Numbered from the stretch's first letter, positions 33,091 to 43,712 are shown. The stretch: DNA of 60,000 bases from Symsagittifera roscoffensis (GCF_963678635.1 NC_087070.1:20879461-20939460); one strand, 5' to 3'. Translations and numbers: made by a program. Notes: generated by a model not told the origin, from the sequence alone.

Positions 33091-33236
33091 TCTAAAAACA
33101 ACAATTTTAGCTAAAAATTATTCTCGATTAAAGATTTTTTTTAATTTTTCAAGTTTTTCTCCAATATTTTGCCAAAAACATTACAGAGCATAGCAAGCTG
33201 TAGTTGGAGGGGCTCCATGAGTAAGGTCTGGACTCA

Positions 33237-33758
33237 CTAGACTAATTGTCTCCGCAATCTGTGTCGATGAAACCCGAGCATCCGAATAGGAAGTTGATTG
33301 TTATGGAGTTGAAAATGCTCCCCTAACAAAGGACTCGGGAGACATTGCTGTCGGAATATTCCATTACGCTTCACGCTCTGCATAATCACGAATGCATCCC
33401 TCCTGATTTTCATACAACGGCATTGACTCGCAGTCGTAGGTAAATAGAATTTTGCTGGATAGCTCTCGTGAATAGTGCAACTCTCGTTCATTCTTTTTCG
33501 GTTCTGTCGAAATAGATCGATGTGATCAAGGAGATAGCTCGGTAGCAATAAATGACTTTTTGTAGTCCTTTCCGCGTTTTGATTGCCGTTGTTTTTTCGG
33601 TGAGCCAAATCATTGAACGGACTTGCTGTGGACGGGGAGAATCTCTCCTTCTGTTGATGGATGACTGCAATCGATTCTCTCGTAAATGTCTGATAGATAA
33701 TTGTTCTTTCTCGATCAGACACTGATAGGACTATGTAAAGGACTAGTCTTGTCTTCAA
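33237..33758 (-). CDS. Unknown basic protein of the Polinton repeat unit (intact copy)
   Basis: An uninterrupted frame of 173 codons. The protein is basic, rich in Arg, Gln, Ser and His, with no signal peptide, membrane segment or recognised domain. It lies on the same strand as the capsid and polymerase genes and opposite to the PC4-like gene. Two damaged copies exist at 25345-25857 and 29361-29873. It could be a small structural or regulatory Polinton protein, but it may also be an open frame by chance in a repeated sequence. Confidence 0.4.
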   Translation of the reverse strand: MKTRLVLYIVLSVSDRERTIIYQTFTRESIAVIHQQKERFSPSTASPFNDLAHRKNNGNQNAERTTKSHLLLPSYLLDHIDLFRQNRKRMNESCTIHESYPAKFYLPTTASQCRCMKIRRDAFVIMQSVKRNGIFRQQCLPSPLLGEHFQLHNNQLPIRMLGFHRHRLRRQLV

Positions 33759-34351
33759 GATGTTTTAAGTTTTGTTTAATTAATATGATTTAGCGAAATA
33801 ATTTGAGAGAATGAAAAGTATGAGAAGTTTATTAATGAGAATGAGATCAGGAAAGGGGTGACTTGGCTCAATTAGGTCGAAGCTAATAATATTTTAAACG
33901 AGGCTATCATATTTTATTTATTCTTGTACGCACAAAACTCAAGGCTATGTTAAGTTTGCATGTGAAAATCCGATTTTTCAGATTTATGTGATACCTTTGT
34001 TATAGTGGCTAAGGGCGAATGCACTGAGGATCAAGTTTTCTTGTTAGTTTGCCAGACATTCTTTAACAAGCTGTTAATGTTTCAATACCATGATTGATAG
34101 CAGTCATTAAATTAATCGTGATAAAACAACAATAGAAGCTTTTTAGGGTATACCCGGAGGGAAAAAGCAACTAAATACCGTATAAAACTTTGTTTAACGT
34201 TGAAGATATTATATCCTTGGTGATTAAATACTATTATTATGGATTAAGGCGCTCGTAAAATTGTCACAAGATTTTACTTTGGGAACGCATGATCTGTATT
34301 GTAATCTTCAACGTTGTACACTAAAAACCAGATGGTTGTTACTCAATTGTT

Positions 34352-34711
34352 ATGTACGCTTCTATTGAAACGGATGTTGACTATTTCGATAATTTTCGGG
34401 ATATATCTTCGAATGACAAACGTTTAGTTAGAGTCGGTCCAAAAACATTCGCACAGACAGATACTTATATAACTATCAAACTGTACAAAAAAGACGAAGA
34501 TGCAACTTTCAAGTATCGACAAGGTATAACTTTGTCAACTGGTGAGTTCGATTCCTTGGCGGAAAATTACACCAAAATTAAAAGATGCACGAATGGAAAA
34601 AATTCTGATGTGACTGATAAACTTAGGAAAAAGCCAAAGAAATCTAAAAAATTTTCATGCTCAGAAAAGGAAAGCGAAAGTGAAAACGATGATAACTGTC
34701 GAGTTGTGTAA
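34352..34711 (+). CDS. PC4/SUB1-like single-stranded-DNA-binding protein
   Basis: A 119-residue frame. Residues about 24-72 follow the PC4 (p15, SUB1) fold pattern: RLVRVGPKTFAQTDTYITIK gives two strands, LYKKDEDATFKYRQ the charged turn, and GITLSTGEFDSLAENYTKI the last strand and amphipathic helix with the usual GI-LS--E---L layout. A Lys-rich stretch (KLRKKPKKSKK) and a Ser/Glu/Asp tail follow; cellular PC4 has similar regions at its N-terminus. PC4 proteins bind single-stranded or melted DNA and assist transcription and replication. The gene lies among Polinton genes on the opposite strand, so I infer a role in element replication or transcription. Identification is by pattern only; sequence identity to cellular PC4 is low. 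Confidence 0.6.
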   Translation: MYASIETDVDYFDNFRDISSNDKRLVRVGPKTFAQTDTYITIKLYKKDEDATFKYRQGITLSTGEFDSLAENYTKIKRCTNGKNSDVTDKLRKKPKKSKKFSCSEKESESENDDNCRVV

Positions 34712-34752
34712 AATTATTAACCCGTTTATTCATTGAAATTACCTACAAAGCA

Positions 34753-34896
34753 ATGGTTGAAGCAATGTATGAGCAATCCCCCGATTATTTCAAACAATTC
34801 CGTAAAAATTACAAGTTTTTCATACTGAACATGAACCCAACTTCTCTGGCTTTGCTTCAAATGCAGTGCAAGTGTGTTGTTCATAAGAATGAATGA
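34753..34896 (+). CDS. Small ORF after the PC4-like gene
   Basis: A 47-codon frame (MVEAMYEQSPDYFKQF start) ending in TGA at 34894-34896. It begins 41 bases after the PC4-like stop, on the same strand. Aromatic and basic, with no known domain. In copies 1 and 2 only its 3' end survives, fused to the PC4-like start by the deletion. Confidence 0.3.
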   Translation: MVEAMYEQSPDYFKQFRKNYKFFILNMNPTSLALLQMQCKCVVHKNE

Positions 34897-35005
34897 AAAA
34901 AACGAATTTTTAAATTTTCAAAAACATCGATAAAATAACTTAGAATAACATATGTTTAGCAAATCTTATCGAATCATGATCATTAAGTTTGAAAACCATT
35001 GGAAA

Positions 35006-35379
35006 TTAGTTTGTAATTATAACATGAGCAACATAAATACAATAAAGTCCGCATAACACTGAATCGGTTGATTGTATTGGTTTTTGCATTAGCAGTTGAT
35101 TTCCCTCGTGAATTGTACGTCGCATATTCTTGTACACGAGGGGATAATCAGATAATCTTTTACTTAGAGGATCTCCGAAGAATAACCGTTCTCCAGCTTG
35201 AGCAAAAAGCAACCAGTGGTTTCCAGGTTGATCCGATGGTGAAGCATTCATAATCATGAACGTATTATCGTTTTTCAGTACTGAAGAGCATGGAAAATCT
35301 GCCTGAAAAAAACCTCTAAAGCGATTTTTTAAATGCTTAAAACGGTTTAAAAAATTTCTACTAGTTGAAGATTATCCAT
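35006..35379 (-). pseudogene. Polinton adenovirus-type cysteine protease
   Basis: ATG at 35377-35379 lies 8 bases after the end of the capsid gene. After about 10 codons the frame shifts by one base in a T/A run near 35350, then continues open to the stop at 35006. Readable features are a basic helix, a GFFQADFPC block, the catalytic His in SDQPGNHWLLF, a DPL turn with the family's Asp, a Gln-Lys-Pro stretch where the oxyanion Gln lies, and the catalytic Cys in SVLCGLYCIYVAH. This is the Ulp1/adenain-like maturation protease that processes capsid proteins in Polintons and adenoviruses. The single lesion is in a homopolymer, so it may be a sequencing error, and the gene may be intact. Confidence 0.85.
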
Positions 35380-35386
35380 GTCTAGT

Positions 35387-36704
35387 TTAGGTCATAAGAA
35401 TATATTTGGTAGTTTTTCTATCTGAACGCACATTAACTATTGATGCACGCTGTCCCATGAATAATAACTCGACGTTATTACCGAGTCCTGCGTCAACATT
35501 GAGTTCGACCGAAATATTGCAGTTGGTCAATTCAGGATGAATAAAATCGTGTGAAACCTGCTGAGTAGTTGTGAGATCAAAAGCCATAATATAATGATTA
35601 TCATAATTAGCGAGACTGATTCCATGACTAGTGTTCAAAACAAAATCAAGAGCCTCAAGCTTATTGTAATAAATTCTTTTATTGTCTGATGTTGAGATGG
35701 GAGCTCCGGCAATGGGTAGACCGTTTCTATACACAATGATCTCAGTCAACCCAAACTTCTGGTAATGAAAAGGGTTTGTCCTATTAGTACCCAAATATGC
35801 TTCGTTTATGATCATTGCTACTATCATTCTTCGAACAGGTTCTTTTGCAAAAACATCCTCTTGTCGCCAGCTTTGTACTCCTGCAGTTGCGAGAAACGTA
35901 TATGGTACTACTTCGATGTAATTGTAAATTGCCGGGTTCTTCAACAAAAACTTTTCTATTGATGAGAGAACATAGTCAGTCACAGTCATCTTTCTGACAT
36001 AGAGATTAGCTTTGATTATTTGAACCTTGTAGTGTTTAGCTGCATCTTCAGATATGACAACAAAATCATTAGGAGAACGTCTAAGAGACAATCTAATTGT
36101 CACACCGCTAAGTAGATGCTTTTCACACGACAAAAAGTTGCAAGCAATTTTACCAAACAGCTTCAGCTCGTTCGAGGCCGCAACGATACCTTTACGCTCC
36201 GTAACATCATCAGCTCTCCTTCCAGCACCGTCAATAGCTGATGGGTTTTCTTGATAATAATAACCTTGGCAAGCCAACCATGTTTCCTTGACATCATTAC
36301 CGTATGAAAACTTGGTCTCGATAAAGCTTTTATGCGCAAAGTTAGCGTTGCTAGTTGATATTTTCTCACCACTCAGTGACAGTGTACACTCAGAAAATAA
36401 TGAAGATTAAAAGATTGTTAACAAAGTACGGCGTATCTCTGTTTGCCGCCTCTGTAGCTTGCGTTCGAAGCACGGTTCCATTGCTTCGAACAATTGGTGC
36501 TTTTATTTCCAAACGAGTACGTTGAAGATCGATGAAATTATTTCTGTCACCGAGTACTTCAAACTCGAGCATGGGACCATCAGGAGAGTAGGAAGGTCCA
36601 ATTTTTTGGATGAATGCATTTTCAAAAGTGACAAGTAAAGGCGTTTTTTCAAATAAATCCAAGGAGCTGTGAGTTGCTTGACTCGGGATTAAATTACAAA
36701 CCAT
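35387..36704 (-). pseudogene. Polinton major capsid protein (double jelly roll)
   Basis: About 440 codons starting at ATG 36704 with one frameshift near 36390 (the N-terminal frame ends after FVNNLL; the downstream frame resumes in the FAHKSFIETKFSYGN-like region and is open to 35387). Family blocks: FIDLQRTRLEIKAPIV near the N-terminus, RDTPYFVNN, KETWLACQGY, LLSGVTIRLSLRRSPNDFV, LYVRKMTVTDYVL, TNPFHYQKFGLTEIIVYRNG and HDFIHPELTNCNISVELN. These are the strands and loops of the Polinton/adenovirus-lineage double-jelly-roll capsid protein. It sits between the core-like protein (overlap of about 8 bases upstream) and the protease (8 bases downstream), a compact late-gene cluster. A single shift suggests a relatively young copy. 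Confidence 0.92.
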
Positions 36705-37080
36705 TTTTAACCCTTGTAAAGAAATCGGAGCGACTTCTCTGTGCAGTTCGTTTTCTGGGAATGACGCGTCTCGTTTTTCGTTTCACCACCGTCGTTCTTT
36801 TTGGATGACTTTTCCGAGATCTACTTCCTCCTCCTACTTGCTTTTTGATTGTTTTTCTAACGGTGCTGTTGAGTGCCTGCTTAGGACTTTTTCTTTTTGT
36901 TGCAATTTCTGTCAGTTCTGGAGCTGACTGAAGAAGTAGTTTTTTTCCGATTTTTTAGCCGCGGGTATCACAAATTTTCGAGTCAGTGGAAGTGCCACTC
37001 TTCCTATTCCCAAGGCTAATGCACCGAAGCCACTGCCTCATTGTCTATAATGCCCCTAGGAATGTGGTAGCTTTGCTTGG
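36700..37080 (-). pseudogene. Basic core/minor capsid-like protein of the Polinton
   Basis: Between the minor capsid fragment and the major capsid gene, two frames together show a Gly-rich, hydrophobic start (GSGFGALALGIGRVALPLTR) and then, after a frameshift near 36945, a strongly basic tail (KRKSPKQALNSTVRKTIKKQ, RKRTAQRSRSDFFTRVKNG). This layout resembles the pVI/pX-like minor proteins that precede the capsid gene in Polintons and adintoviruses. The stop overlaps the capsid ATG by a few bases. No intact start is visible: a TGA precedes GSGFG. Confidence 0.6.
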
Positions 37081-37105
37081 TTGTGGTAATATGAATCAAT
37101 TTTGA

Positions 37106-37385
37106 TCAATTACTAAACTTTTGAAATTTCAAAGTCAGAACAACTTTTCCCCCTCCAGCGAAAGGAACAAGTCCTCCAGCTTCTGTGCGCAAGTTCACAG
37201 AAATATTGGAAATATTGTTGACCAAAAATTTTTTAAAATCCAAATTACTAAACACTTTACGATGGTTCGGTTCAATTGTACATGCGTAACCCTTTTTCAC
37301 TCGATTACAATTAGTCGTAAAAGGGGTGCTTTCAACAGCACCATTTCCAACCCTATAACTCGATATCGCACAATTATACAATTCC
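37106..37385 (-). pseudogene. Polinton minor capsid protein, C-terminal fragment
   Basis: About 92 open codons (YNCAISSYRVGNGAVE start, IEPNHRKVFSNLDFKKFLV in the middle, GGGKVVLTLKF near the end). The IEPNH-K-F--LDFKK signature is shared by the minor-capsid-like Polinton ORF found just upstream of the core and capsid genes. Upstream of 37385 the frame is broken by stops, although ELYN and a TNT stretch still read through for a few codons. The 5' part of the gene is lost or unrecognisable. Confidence 0.65.
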
Positions 37386-38349
37386 GTATTAGTTTTTCAT
37401 GCGAAATTTTTCTTTTTTGTTCAAATTCTATAAACGGTTGTTAGATCAACAAAGATTTAACGTCATTTCTTTGTAAACAAAAAACGTCGGAGTGATATTT
37501 TTATTTTACCTTATTGGGTGCTCATAGTTTTAAACGCTCCCATTCGAAAGTTGTTTTACCAGAATGTTTATGTAAATAAGTACATATTATTCTCGAAGCA
37601 AGAAGAAAACGCAAAACGGTCAGAAAATTTCGCTTAAAAATTTTCAGTTTAAAATTTGCTTTTTTTATAATATCCAAAATGATGCATTTTATATCTACTG
37701 TCCAACCGTTTGAATCAGCGTCTTTGGATAGATTAGAATGGAACCTTATGAAAAAAACTATTATGGAACAAAAACGACTACTTGTGATATTCTATCACTA
37801 AACATTTCGTTTGGTAGTGCTTCAACAGATAGAAAACGCATAGTATATTTCTTTAATTTCAATTTCAGTGAATTAAACCATTTCTTTTTGAGCTTTGTTA
37901 CCAGACATCAAACTAAAACTTCTTCCTGCTTTTGGAAAAATTACACCATTGGCCCCTAAGTACCAGCTGGGGCCTTAAATGTTGTTGCAAAAGAAATAAC
38001 ATACCCATTAACCTAATTAGTTAATGAATACCTTGCTCTCAACACTTTTTTGGATAGGTTTGAATCGGCTGACATGAAACATTTGCCTGAAATAGTTTGC
38101 CAACATTTTAGCCAACCTTGCTCTCAATTCCTTTCCGGATAGACCTAACTTGGCTATCATAACAACCTTAATCGGGGATATCGACTATGCAACAAACCGA
38201 TATATCTTACTCCTGCACAGGCAAAAAATTTTCAGATTATTTTTGAACAGTTGGTGCAGTTGATGAGTAAAAAATCATTTTGGATTAAAAATTAGTTTAT
38301 TACCACAGATGCTCTAATGTTAGTATCAATAACATTCAGAACACAAGTT
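37386..38349. other. Flank of the Polinton remnant, no gene
   Basis: AT-rich with no recognisable coding sequence. The Polinton integrase and FtsK-type ATPase, expected in a complete element, are not here or elsewhere in the window. Confidence 0.45.
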
Positions 38350-38880
38350 GATAAAAAGACGCTGGTTGCGGTTCTTTTTCGTGATTTATCTATAACTTTC
38401 GATTCAATTGATCTCTTGTTTGTTCGAAAAAAAAATGAAATACTTACGCTTTGATTCAACTGCCATTAGACTTCTCAAGATTCATCTGACAAACAGCCAT
38501 CATAAGCTTGTCTGAAAGGGAACAGAATCAGATTGGCTCACAGAGGTAACATCAGTTCCTCAAGGTACAGTACCAGGGCCTCTTTTTAAAATTTATATGT
38601 GCATGATAGTTAAGAATTGGTTAATTGTAATACAAAATGCAGATGAGACAATACTGCTGAGTAACTGTAGAAAAACTAATTAGCCAATGCAAAGAGGGTT
38701 TGGAAAAGAACATTGCCAATTTGTTGAACTAAATTGAAGAACACTCTTTGGCAATCAATCTGAATAAAATTGATACATCAATTTCAGTATTATTCCGGAA
38801 AAAAAAACAAGAAACAATTCAAGTTGGTGATCAAACTATAAACTATGTTATTAAGGTAAAATTTTTATACAAAAAATTTC
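38350..38880 (+). pseudogene. Decayed non-LTR retrotransposon reverse transcriptase
   Basis: Across three frames the RT blocks of a non-LTR (LINE) element appear in order: DKKTLVAVLFRDLSITFDSI (block A, with the catalytic Asp), FDSTAIRLLKIHLTN, SDWLTEVTSVPQGTVPGPLF (the PQG motif), NADETILLSN (degenerate FADDT block) and SLAINLNKID with a later KVKFL. Several stops and at least two frameshifts make it a dead fragment. The endonuclease and 3' end are absent. Probably Jockey/CR1/RTE-like, but the clade cannot be called. Confidence 0.8.
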
Positions 38881-40933
38881 CGCCTCAGCATTGATTAGGA
38901 ATTTATTATGAAAATAAATTGCTAGGCGCAGTCAATGTTTTCATTTGATTTTTGATTTCATGTTTTTTTCATGTCATCATTTGATTTTTGACTTTATAAC
39001 TTGACCGTTAAAGAGTTCTTTGCCTAAGTCTGATTCAGTTATATAAAAAAACTAGAAAGAAATCATTTGTTAAGGTTCACTGAAACGCTTAGCTTGCATG
39101 TTATATTCTTGGAGGCTGAAAAATCAGGCTACACTTAGAGCTTAGCTTTGTGTTTCAGTAAATTTAAGTTTAAGAAAACGCCAAAAACGTTGAAGTTTTT
39201 CATTTTTTTTTATTACAAAATTTATGAAAAAATCTCTCAACAGCAATACTAAAAAACAATTTTGACTGTTTACATGAGAAGCAAAAAAACTACCGAAAGC
39301 AGTGTTGAACTTGACTGCAATCAGTTTTCAGTTCTCTGCGTTATTCTGAATAAATTCTGTCATAATGTCAAAAAATCTAGATGAATATAGACATCTTCAT
39401 ATAAATAAATATTCAAAGTCCTTTTCTCAAAATTTCTAGAGTTTCGCATCAGTTTCACTATCATAGCTACGCCAGATTCATTCCAGAAGGCCCAATTAAT
39501 CTAAATAATACGATTGTTGGAAACTTCAAAAAAGTTGAAAATGTGATTTTTCAGACAAAAAAACTAAGAGTAATACGAAGATTGATTTGAGTTTTTTTGA
39601 TAGGTAAAATTCAAAAAGTCTGATGAAAAGTATGAAACCCTATTGAAAGATAAAAGTTTAACAAAAAAATTGGATGTTTTGAATTTGACGCTTTCATTCG
39701 GTTTTTATTTTCGATCCTCTGCAACAAACTTTAATCACAAGCAGCTCAATGTAAAGCTGGACGGCTTCGCTTCGATCTTTTTTCAAAGTGTTTTTTTGCA
39801 GTTTTTGATCTAGTTTATAGAAGTACTTCAAAATAAATCTTTAGAAAAAATTATCCCAGATTTTTGGTTGTGCCATCTACATTTGACTTCCGGAAAAAAT
39901 TAAACAACTTTTTTTACACTTATTTCTTATACATGGGTGAAGCTTTCTTTCATAACATGAACCAGGCAAAGTCATGAACCTAAAGGGCAAAGTCATGAAC
40001 CTAAAGATACCGATTAGTAAGCAAAAATCTGACGGGCAAAGTCATGAACCTAAAGATACCGGTTAGTCAGCAAAAATCTGGGGAAAATTTTTACTTGGTT
40101 GAACAAAATTATTTTTTATCAAAGAAGTTAATTTTGTTAAACGAAATTAAGCAATTGAACATAAAATTGGTCGTTTTGTAATTGTTTTTTTCCGCACCTC
40201 TGTTCACGAATATGCTTAGCAGCCTCTGAGCACTAAATTTTTCCTTTTAGTGCTCACTATACTTTTTGCCCTTGACTAAATTAAGAACAAAAAAAGTGTT
40301 TTTGTGATAATCGCAAAGTGGCTTATTGAGAAAGAGGCAAATCATTGATGATACATTCAATACTTAAACAATATTCGTTCGAGTCGCTATTTGTCAGTGT
40401 AAGGCCTTCTCGTCCGGGTAAAAATTAAACAGGTGGTCCAAAAAACCAATATATTTTTTTCGTCAATTCTAATAAAAAATTAATCATTTCCTTAATTCAA
40501 AAAAAACATCTGGACTATATTTTAGAATCTGACCACAGGAAAAACGCTATTATTCCATTTGATGGTGGCACGTGAACTTTTTTGTGAAATTTTCTGATCA
40601 TCTACGTTATTTTCTGGCATAAATTACAAGCGCGTTTGTCTCACGTCCCGTTCCTCAAACCAGAGAAAGCTGGTCATAGACATTTTTTCTGATCAAACCT
40701 CAATTACAGTCCAGTTCATTCCTTGTATTGATAAATTTGCTAAAAGTATTTAATATAACAGATCAAAGATTACAACTAAGAATCTCGTCCAATAAATACA
40801 TATTTGGCTCTATAAATTGACATTACTGATATCAAGATATTGAGCTTATTGTCCAAAATTTTGTTAGAATAAGCTGACTAAAGTTCAGCTTGAGAAATTT
40901 AAAAAACAGATTACTAAATCACCACTTTATAAC
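38881..40933. other. Intergenic, only a short minisatellite
   Basis: No gene recognised in 2 kb of AT-rich sequence, apart from the minisatellite at 39964-40082. Short frames here have no domain. Confidence 0.45.
39964..40082 (+). repeat. 49-bp minisatellite, two and a half copies
   Basis: A partial copy of GGCAAAGTCATGAACCTAAA (39964-39984) is followed by two 49-base units (39985-40033, 40034-40082) beginning GGGCAAAGTCATGAACCTAA, with about two differences. Confidence 0.9.
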
Positions 40934-41164
40934 ATGGCCTGTGGGATGCATTGGGAAGCGAGACGACGGCAACAGAAACTAAACAGAAATAAAGAAGCCG
41001 ATGAAAAACAGAACCATTTTCAGTTGATGAGTACTGATGTGGAAGAGCGTGAACAAAGCGGTGTTCACGGTATGCAGTGCACAGCTACTCGTGAAGCTAT
41101 TTCTGTCCACGGAAATAGTGATAAAAATGGCGTGAAGTTAGATCAGGTTGGTTCGGAGACTTAA
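40934..41164 (+). CDS. Unassigned ORF or exon (76 codons)
   Basis: Frame starting MACGMHWEARRRQQKLNRNK, charged, Gln/Glu-rich, no domain. A GATCAG|GTTGGT near 41145-41155 would serve as a splice donor, so it might be a first coding exon of the plus-strand gene whose last exons are at 43.7-44.4 kb, but nothing else links them. Confidence 0.25.
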   Translation: MACGMHWEARRRQQKLNRNKEADEKQNHFQLMSTDVEEREQSGVHGMQCTATREAISVHGNSDKNGVKLDQVGSET

Positions 41165-41177
41165 TTGTTTTCAGAGC

Positions 41178-41800
41178 TTAACTGACTCCGGTATGCTTAA
41201 AAATCTCTGAACACTTTTCATTTTTTGCACGCATCTCTTGCAATAGCGACCAGGTCTCTAAATTCCATCTTTGATATTTCGGCATGTGCGTTCTTCTGTA
41301 AAAAAAAAGATTTTTCCCTTCTGTACCCAACGCTAGAGATGACCGTGAATATAAGCGGTTCTGGATCTCAAAGTAGTAGTTATTATGTCCCTCCCTTACG
41401 TTCCCCATTTTCCTGTACTGGTTTTTCCAATGTCTCTTATCTCCCTGGCTGCTACCGCAACTGCATCCTGCCCGTCTCTAAGAGATTGTGATCTAGATGA
41501 AAACTTATTCAATACCTTTTTCGGGTCTTCTAATAACAGTTCCGGATTCACATTCTTTTTCACTAACACCATTGTTGTTTTCCAAATGTTTGAGCAACTT
41601 TTCAATGGCTATGGGTCTGAATTTGGTGTACACCAAAACACTGGTTTTCTCGAGTAGTTTTGCTTGTTGTGCATTAAAAAGCCTGCTGGTAGCGCCATTT
41701 CATAATTTAAGGAACTCAGCTGATGTTTGTAAATTTTTGTTTGTGTTCAAACTTCAAACTGTAAGTTTAACTTTATGTGAAACATTTTAATAACAGATTT
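41178..41800 (-). other. Possible decayed coding region, unassigned
   Basis: Three overlapping minus-strand frames each look partly protein-like in succession: LLEKTSVLVYTKFRPIAIEK (about 41580-41660), NPELLLEDPKKVLNKFSSRS (about 41470-41550) and MPKYQRWNLETWSLLQEMRA (about 41220-41290). The last vaguely resembles a SANT/Myb-like helix. It may be a frameshifted gene remnant. I recognise no family. Confidence 0.2.
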
Positions 41801-42343
41801 TAGTTAGTAATTCAAAGCTGTTGCATAAGCCCACTGAGCGTTTCAGTTGTGTTAAAAGCAAGTAGGTCTTAATGATTTTCGTACAAAGATATAAATATGT
41901 AACTGCTAATGATGTATACATAGGTATGCTGGTTCAAAGTTACGGCTTAAGCAGTACCACAGGGGTACCCTACGCCAATTAAAAGCATGTTTTTTTAGCA
42001 TAACGTGCTGAAAAAATTCAAATAGCGGTTTTAGTTTTTCTTCCAAAACCCACATGCGGAGCTGACTTTTCCCCAGAAGGTTTGTTTTGGTGCTTTCGAG
42101 GAACTCATAGTATAAATTTCGCTTTCGTTGACTTTAGAAAAAACAACAAAATAATTCATCAGTCGGCTTTCCCGCCGCTTTATAAAAGTTTTGTTTTTAA
42201 AATGATGCCTAGCAAATGTAGGGAGTTTTAACTATTCGTACAAACTACCGAATTTTAATCAAACATTACGCCTGATACTCGGATAACCAACAAATTATCA
42301 AAACACTAGATTCGCTCGAGGGGGGGGGCTACTACTGCATTTA

Positions 42344-42710
42344 ATGCATTCCTTTCGCGAGCTCTCTGAAGAAAACTCAATACTTTATGCTATGCAGGAT
42401 GAGCAGGAGTTCAGTTTCTATAATGTCAGGCCAAACACAGCCGCCACTTACCACCAGCAGAAACAGATTACGATGGAGTCTTCAGTGGATGAAAATGGTG
42501 GATTGGACAACAGGCAATGCGAAGCGAAACAAACAGGAGAAAGCACAGAAGCAGCGTAAGAACATCGTATCAAAAATCTGTAGTTTTTTTCCTGACACAG
42601 CACTGAAACCTAAAAATATCCTGAGAAAAAAACGACTGATTTTGAAGAGCGGTAAAACAACTGATATCCAACAACGTTTGAGAAGGGCGGCAAACACATG
42701 TCAATATTGA
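42344..42710 (+). CDS. Overlapping unassigned ORFs
   Basis: Two plus-strand frames overlap: 42344-42559 (71 codons) and 42387-42710 (107 codons, basic second half with KNILRKKRLILKSGK). Base composition here is less AT-rich than the surroundings. No domain recognised; could be an exon of the gene ending at 44383 or a chance frame. Confidence 0.2.
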
Positions 42711-43712
42711 TAGAACACCCCTTAAGGATGAAAAAAAAATTCATTGGAAAATTGGATCGATGTTTTTTTTAAAAGCTGGGTTGATATCCCGAGCATTAAA
42801 TCAAATTAGAAATTTACTTTTGAGCACGTTAGATTTTTTTGAAGCTAGACAAAATGCCATCATCAGTCAGCTGATTGATTCACCGGTTGCTTTTTAAAAA
42901 CTTTTTTAAAGCTTCGACTGGTTTTCTTCCAAACGCCAATCAATATAATTCAATTAGTATTAATGTAGTTGACAATAAGTCTCTATTGTTTATCACAAAG
43001 TGATTGATCTGTAGCAAAGTTTACAGGCATCAATCAGAATAAATAGCAAGATGTGAAAAAGTGATATATCATAGTTCAGGTGTGACTCATCTTGCGACGT
43101 AATTGGGTGGCCGAAATGGACTCTCTGAGACAGAAATTCCCTACTCCCGCAAAAGGCTTACGTCTCACACAGTCGCCATTTTGAGCCACATTGGTTGCAA
43201 CCTATCTTTCCTTGGTCGCGCAAAGTCGCAACTTATCTTTTCTCGGTCGCGCAAAGTCCCATAAAAATTCTTCGGTCGCGCAAAATCGCAACATGCTCAT
43301 TTTGAGTCGCAATGATCGCAACATACCCATTTTGAGTCGCAATGGTTGCAACATGAGTCCTCGACTTCGACCGGGGTTTCATAGTTCAGCCATGGATTTG
43401 CACGGTTTGTTCTGACAACCCTTAATTTACCTTAAGTTTTTGTTCTGGTCAAACGTATTTTATACCAAAATGCTTTTCTTGGGCTTTCCAGCTCCAAAGC
43501 AACATCAATTGTAATGACTTGCAATGTGAGTCTTAACGGCAGTTTTTGGATCCAATAACCTTGGATCAAATCAGGTTGAAATTTTATTTGAGTGACTAAA
43601 TGTAGTTCAATTGGCCGCACTCAAAAAATTCACACTTACACGCTGAGCGTTTCAAGTAATCTGGGCTCTAGCAAAGAATATGTTGTTTGAATAATCATTT
43701 TATTTGTTCCAG
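42711..43712. other. Intergenic or intronic, with minisatellite
   Basis: Holds the CGCAA minisatellite at 43190-43370; the remainder is AT-rich with no coding signal. Confidence 0.4.
43190..43370 (+). repeat. Minisatellite with GTCGC(GC/AA) motifs
   Basis: TCGGTCGCGCAAAGTCGCAAC-like units recur near 43213, 43244 and 43273. They pass into CATTTTGAGTCGCAATGATCGCAACAT-like units near 43298 and 43328 (period about 30). A degenerate two-phase tandem repeat. Confidence 0.7.

Larger units (their letters stand above)
31419..34990. repeat. About 4-kb tandem unit, copy 3 (diverged, intact genes)
   Basis: Left half like copy 2 (TA run 31882-31913, left inverted repeat 32107-32223, CT run 33054-33084). 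About 140 bases present in the others are missing near 33190. The right half is clearly more diverged and holds the intact versions of two ORFs (33237-33758 and 34352-34711). The right inverted repeat is absent; the unit ends at CGAATCATGATCA and runs directly into the 3' flank of the protease gene. Copy 3 therefore looks like the original arrangement and copies 1 and 2 look derived. Confidence 0.85.
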
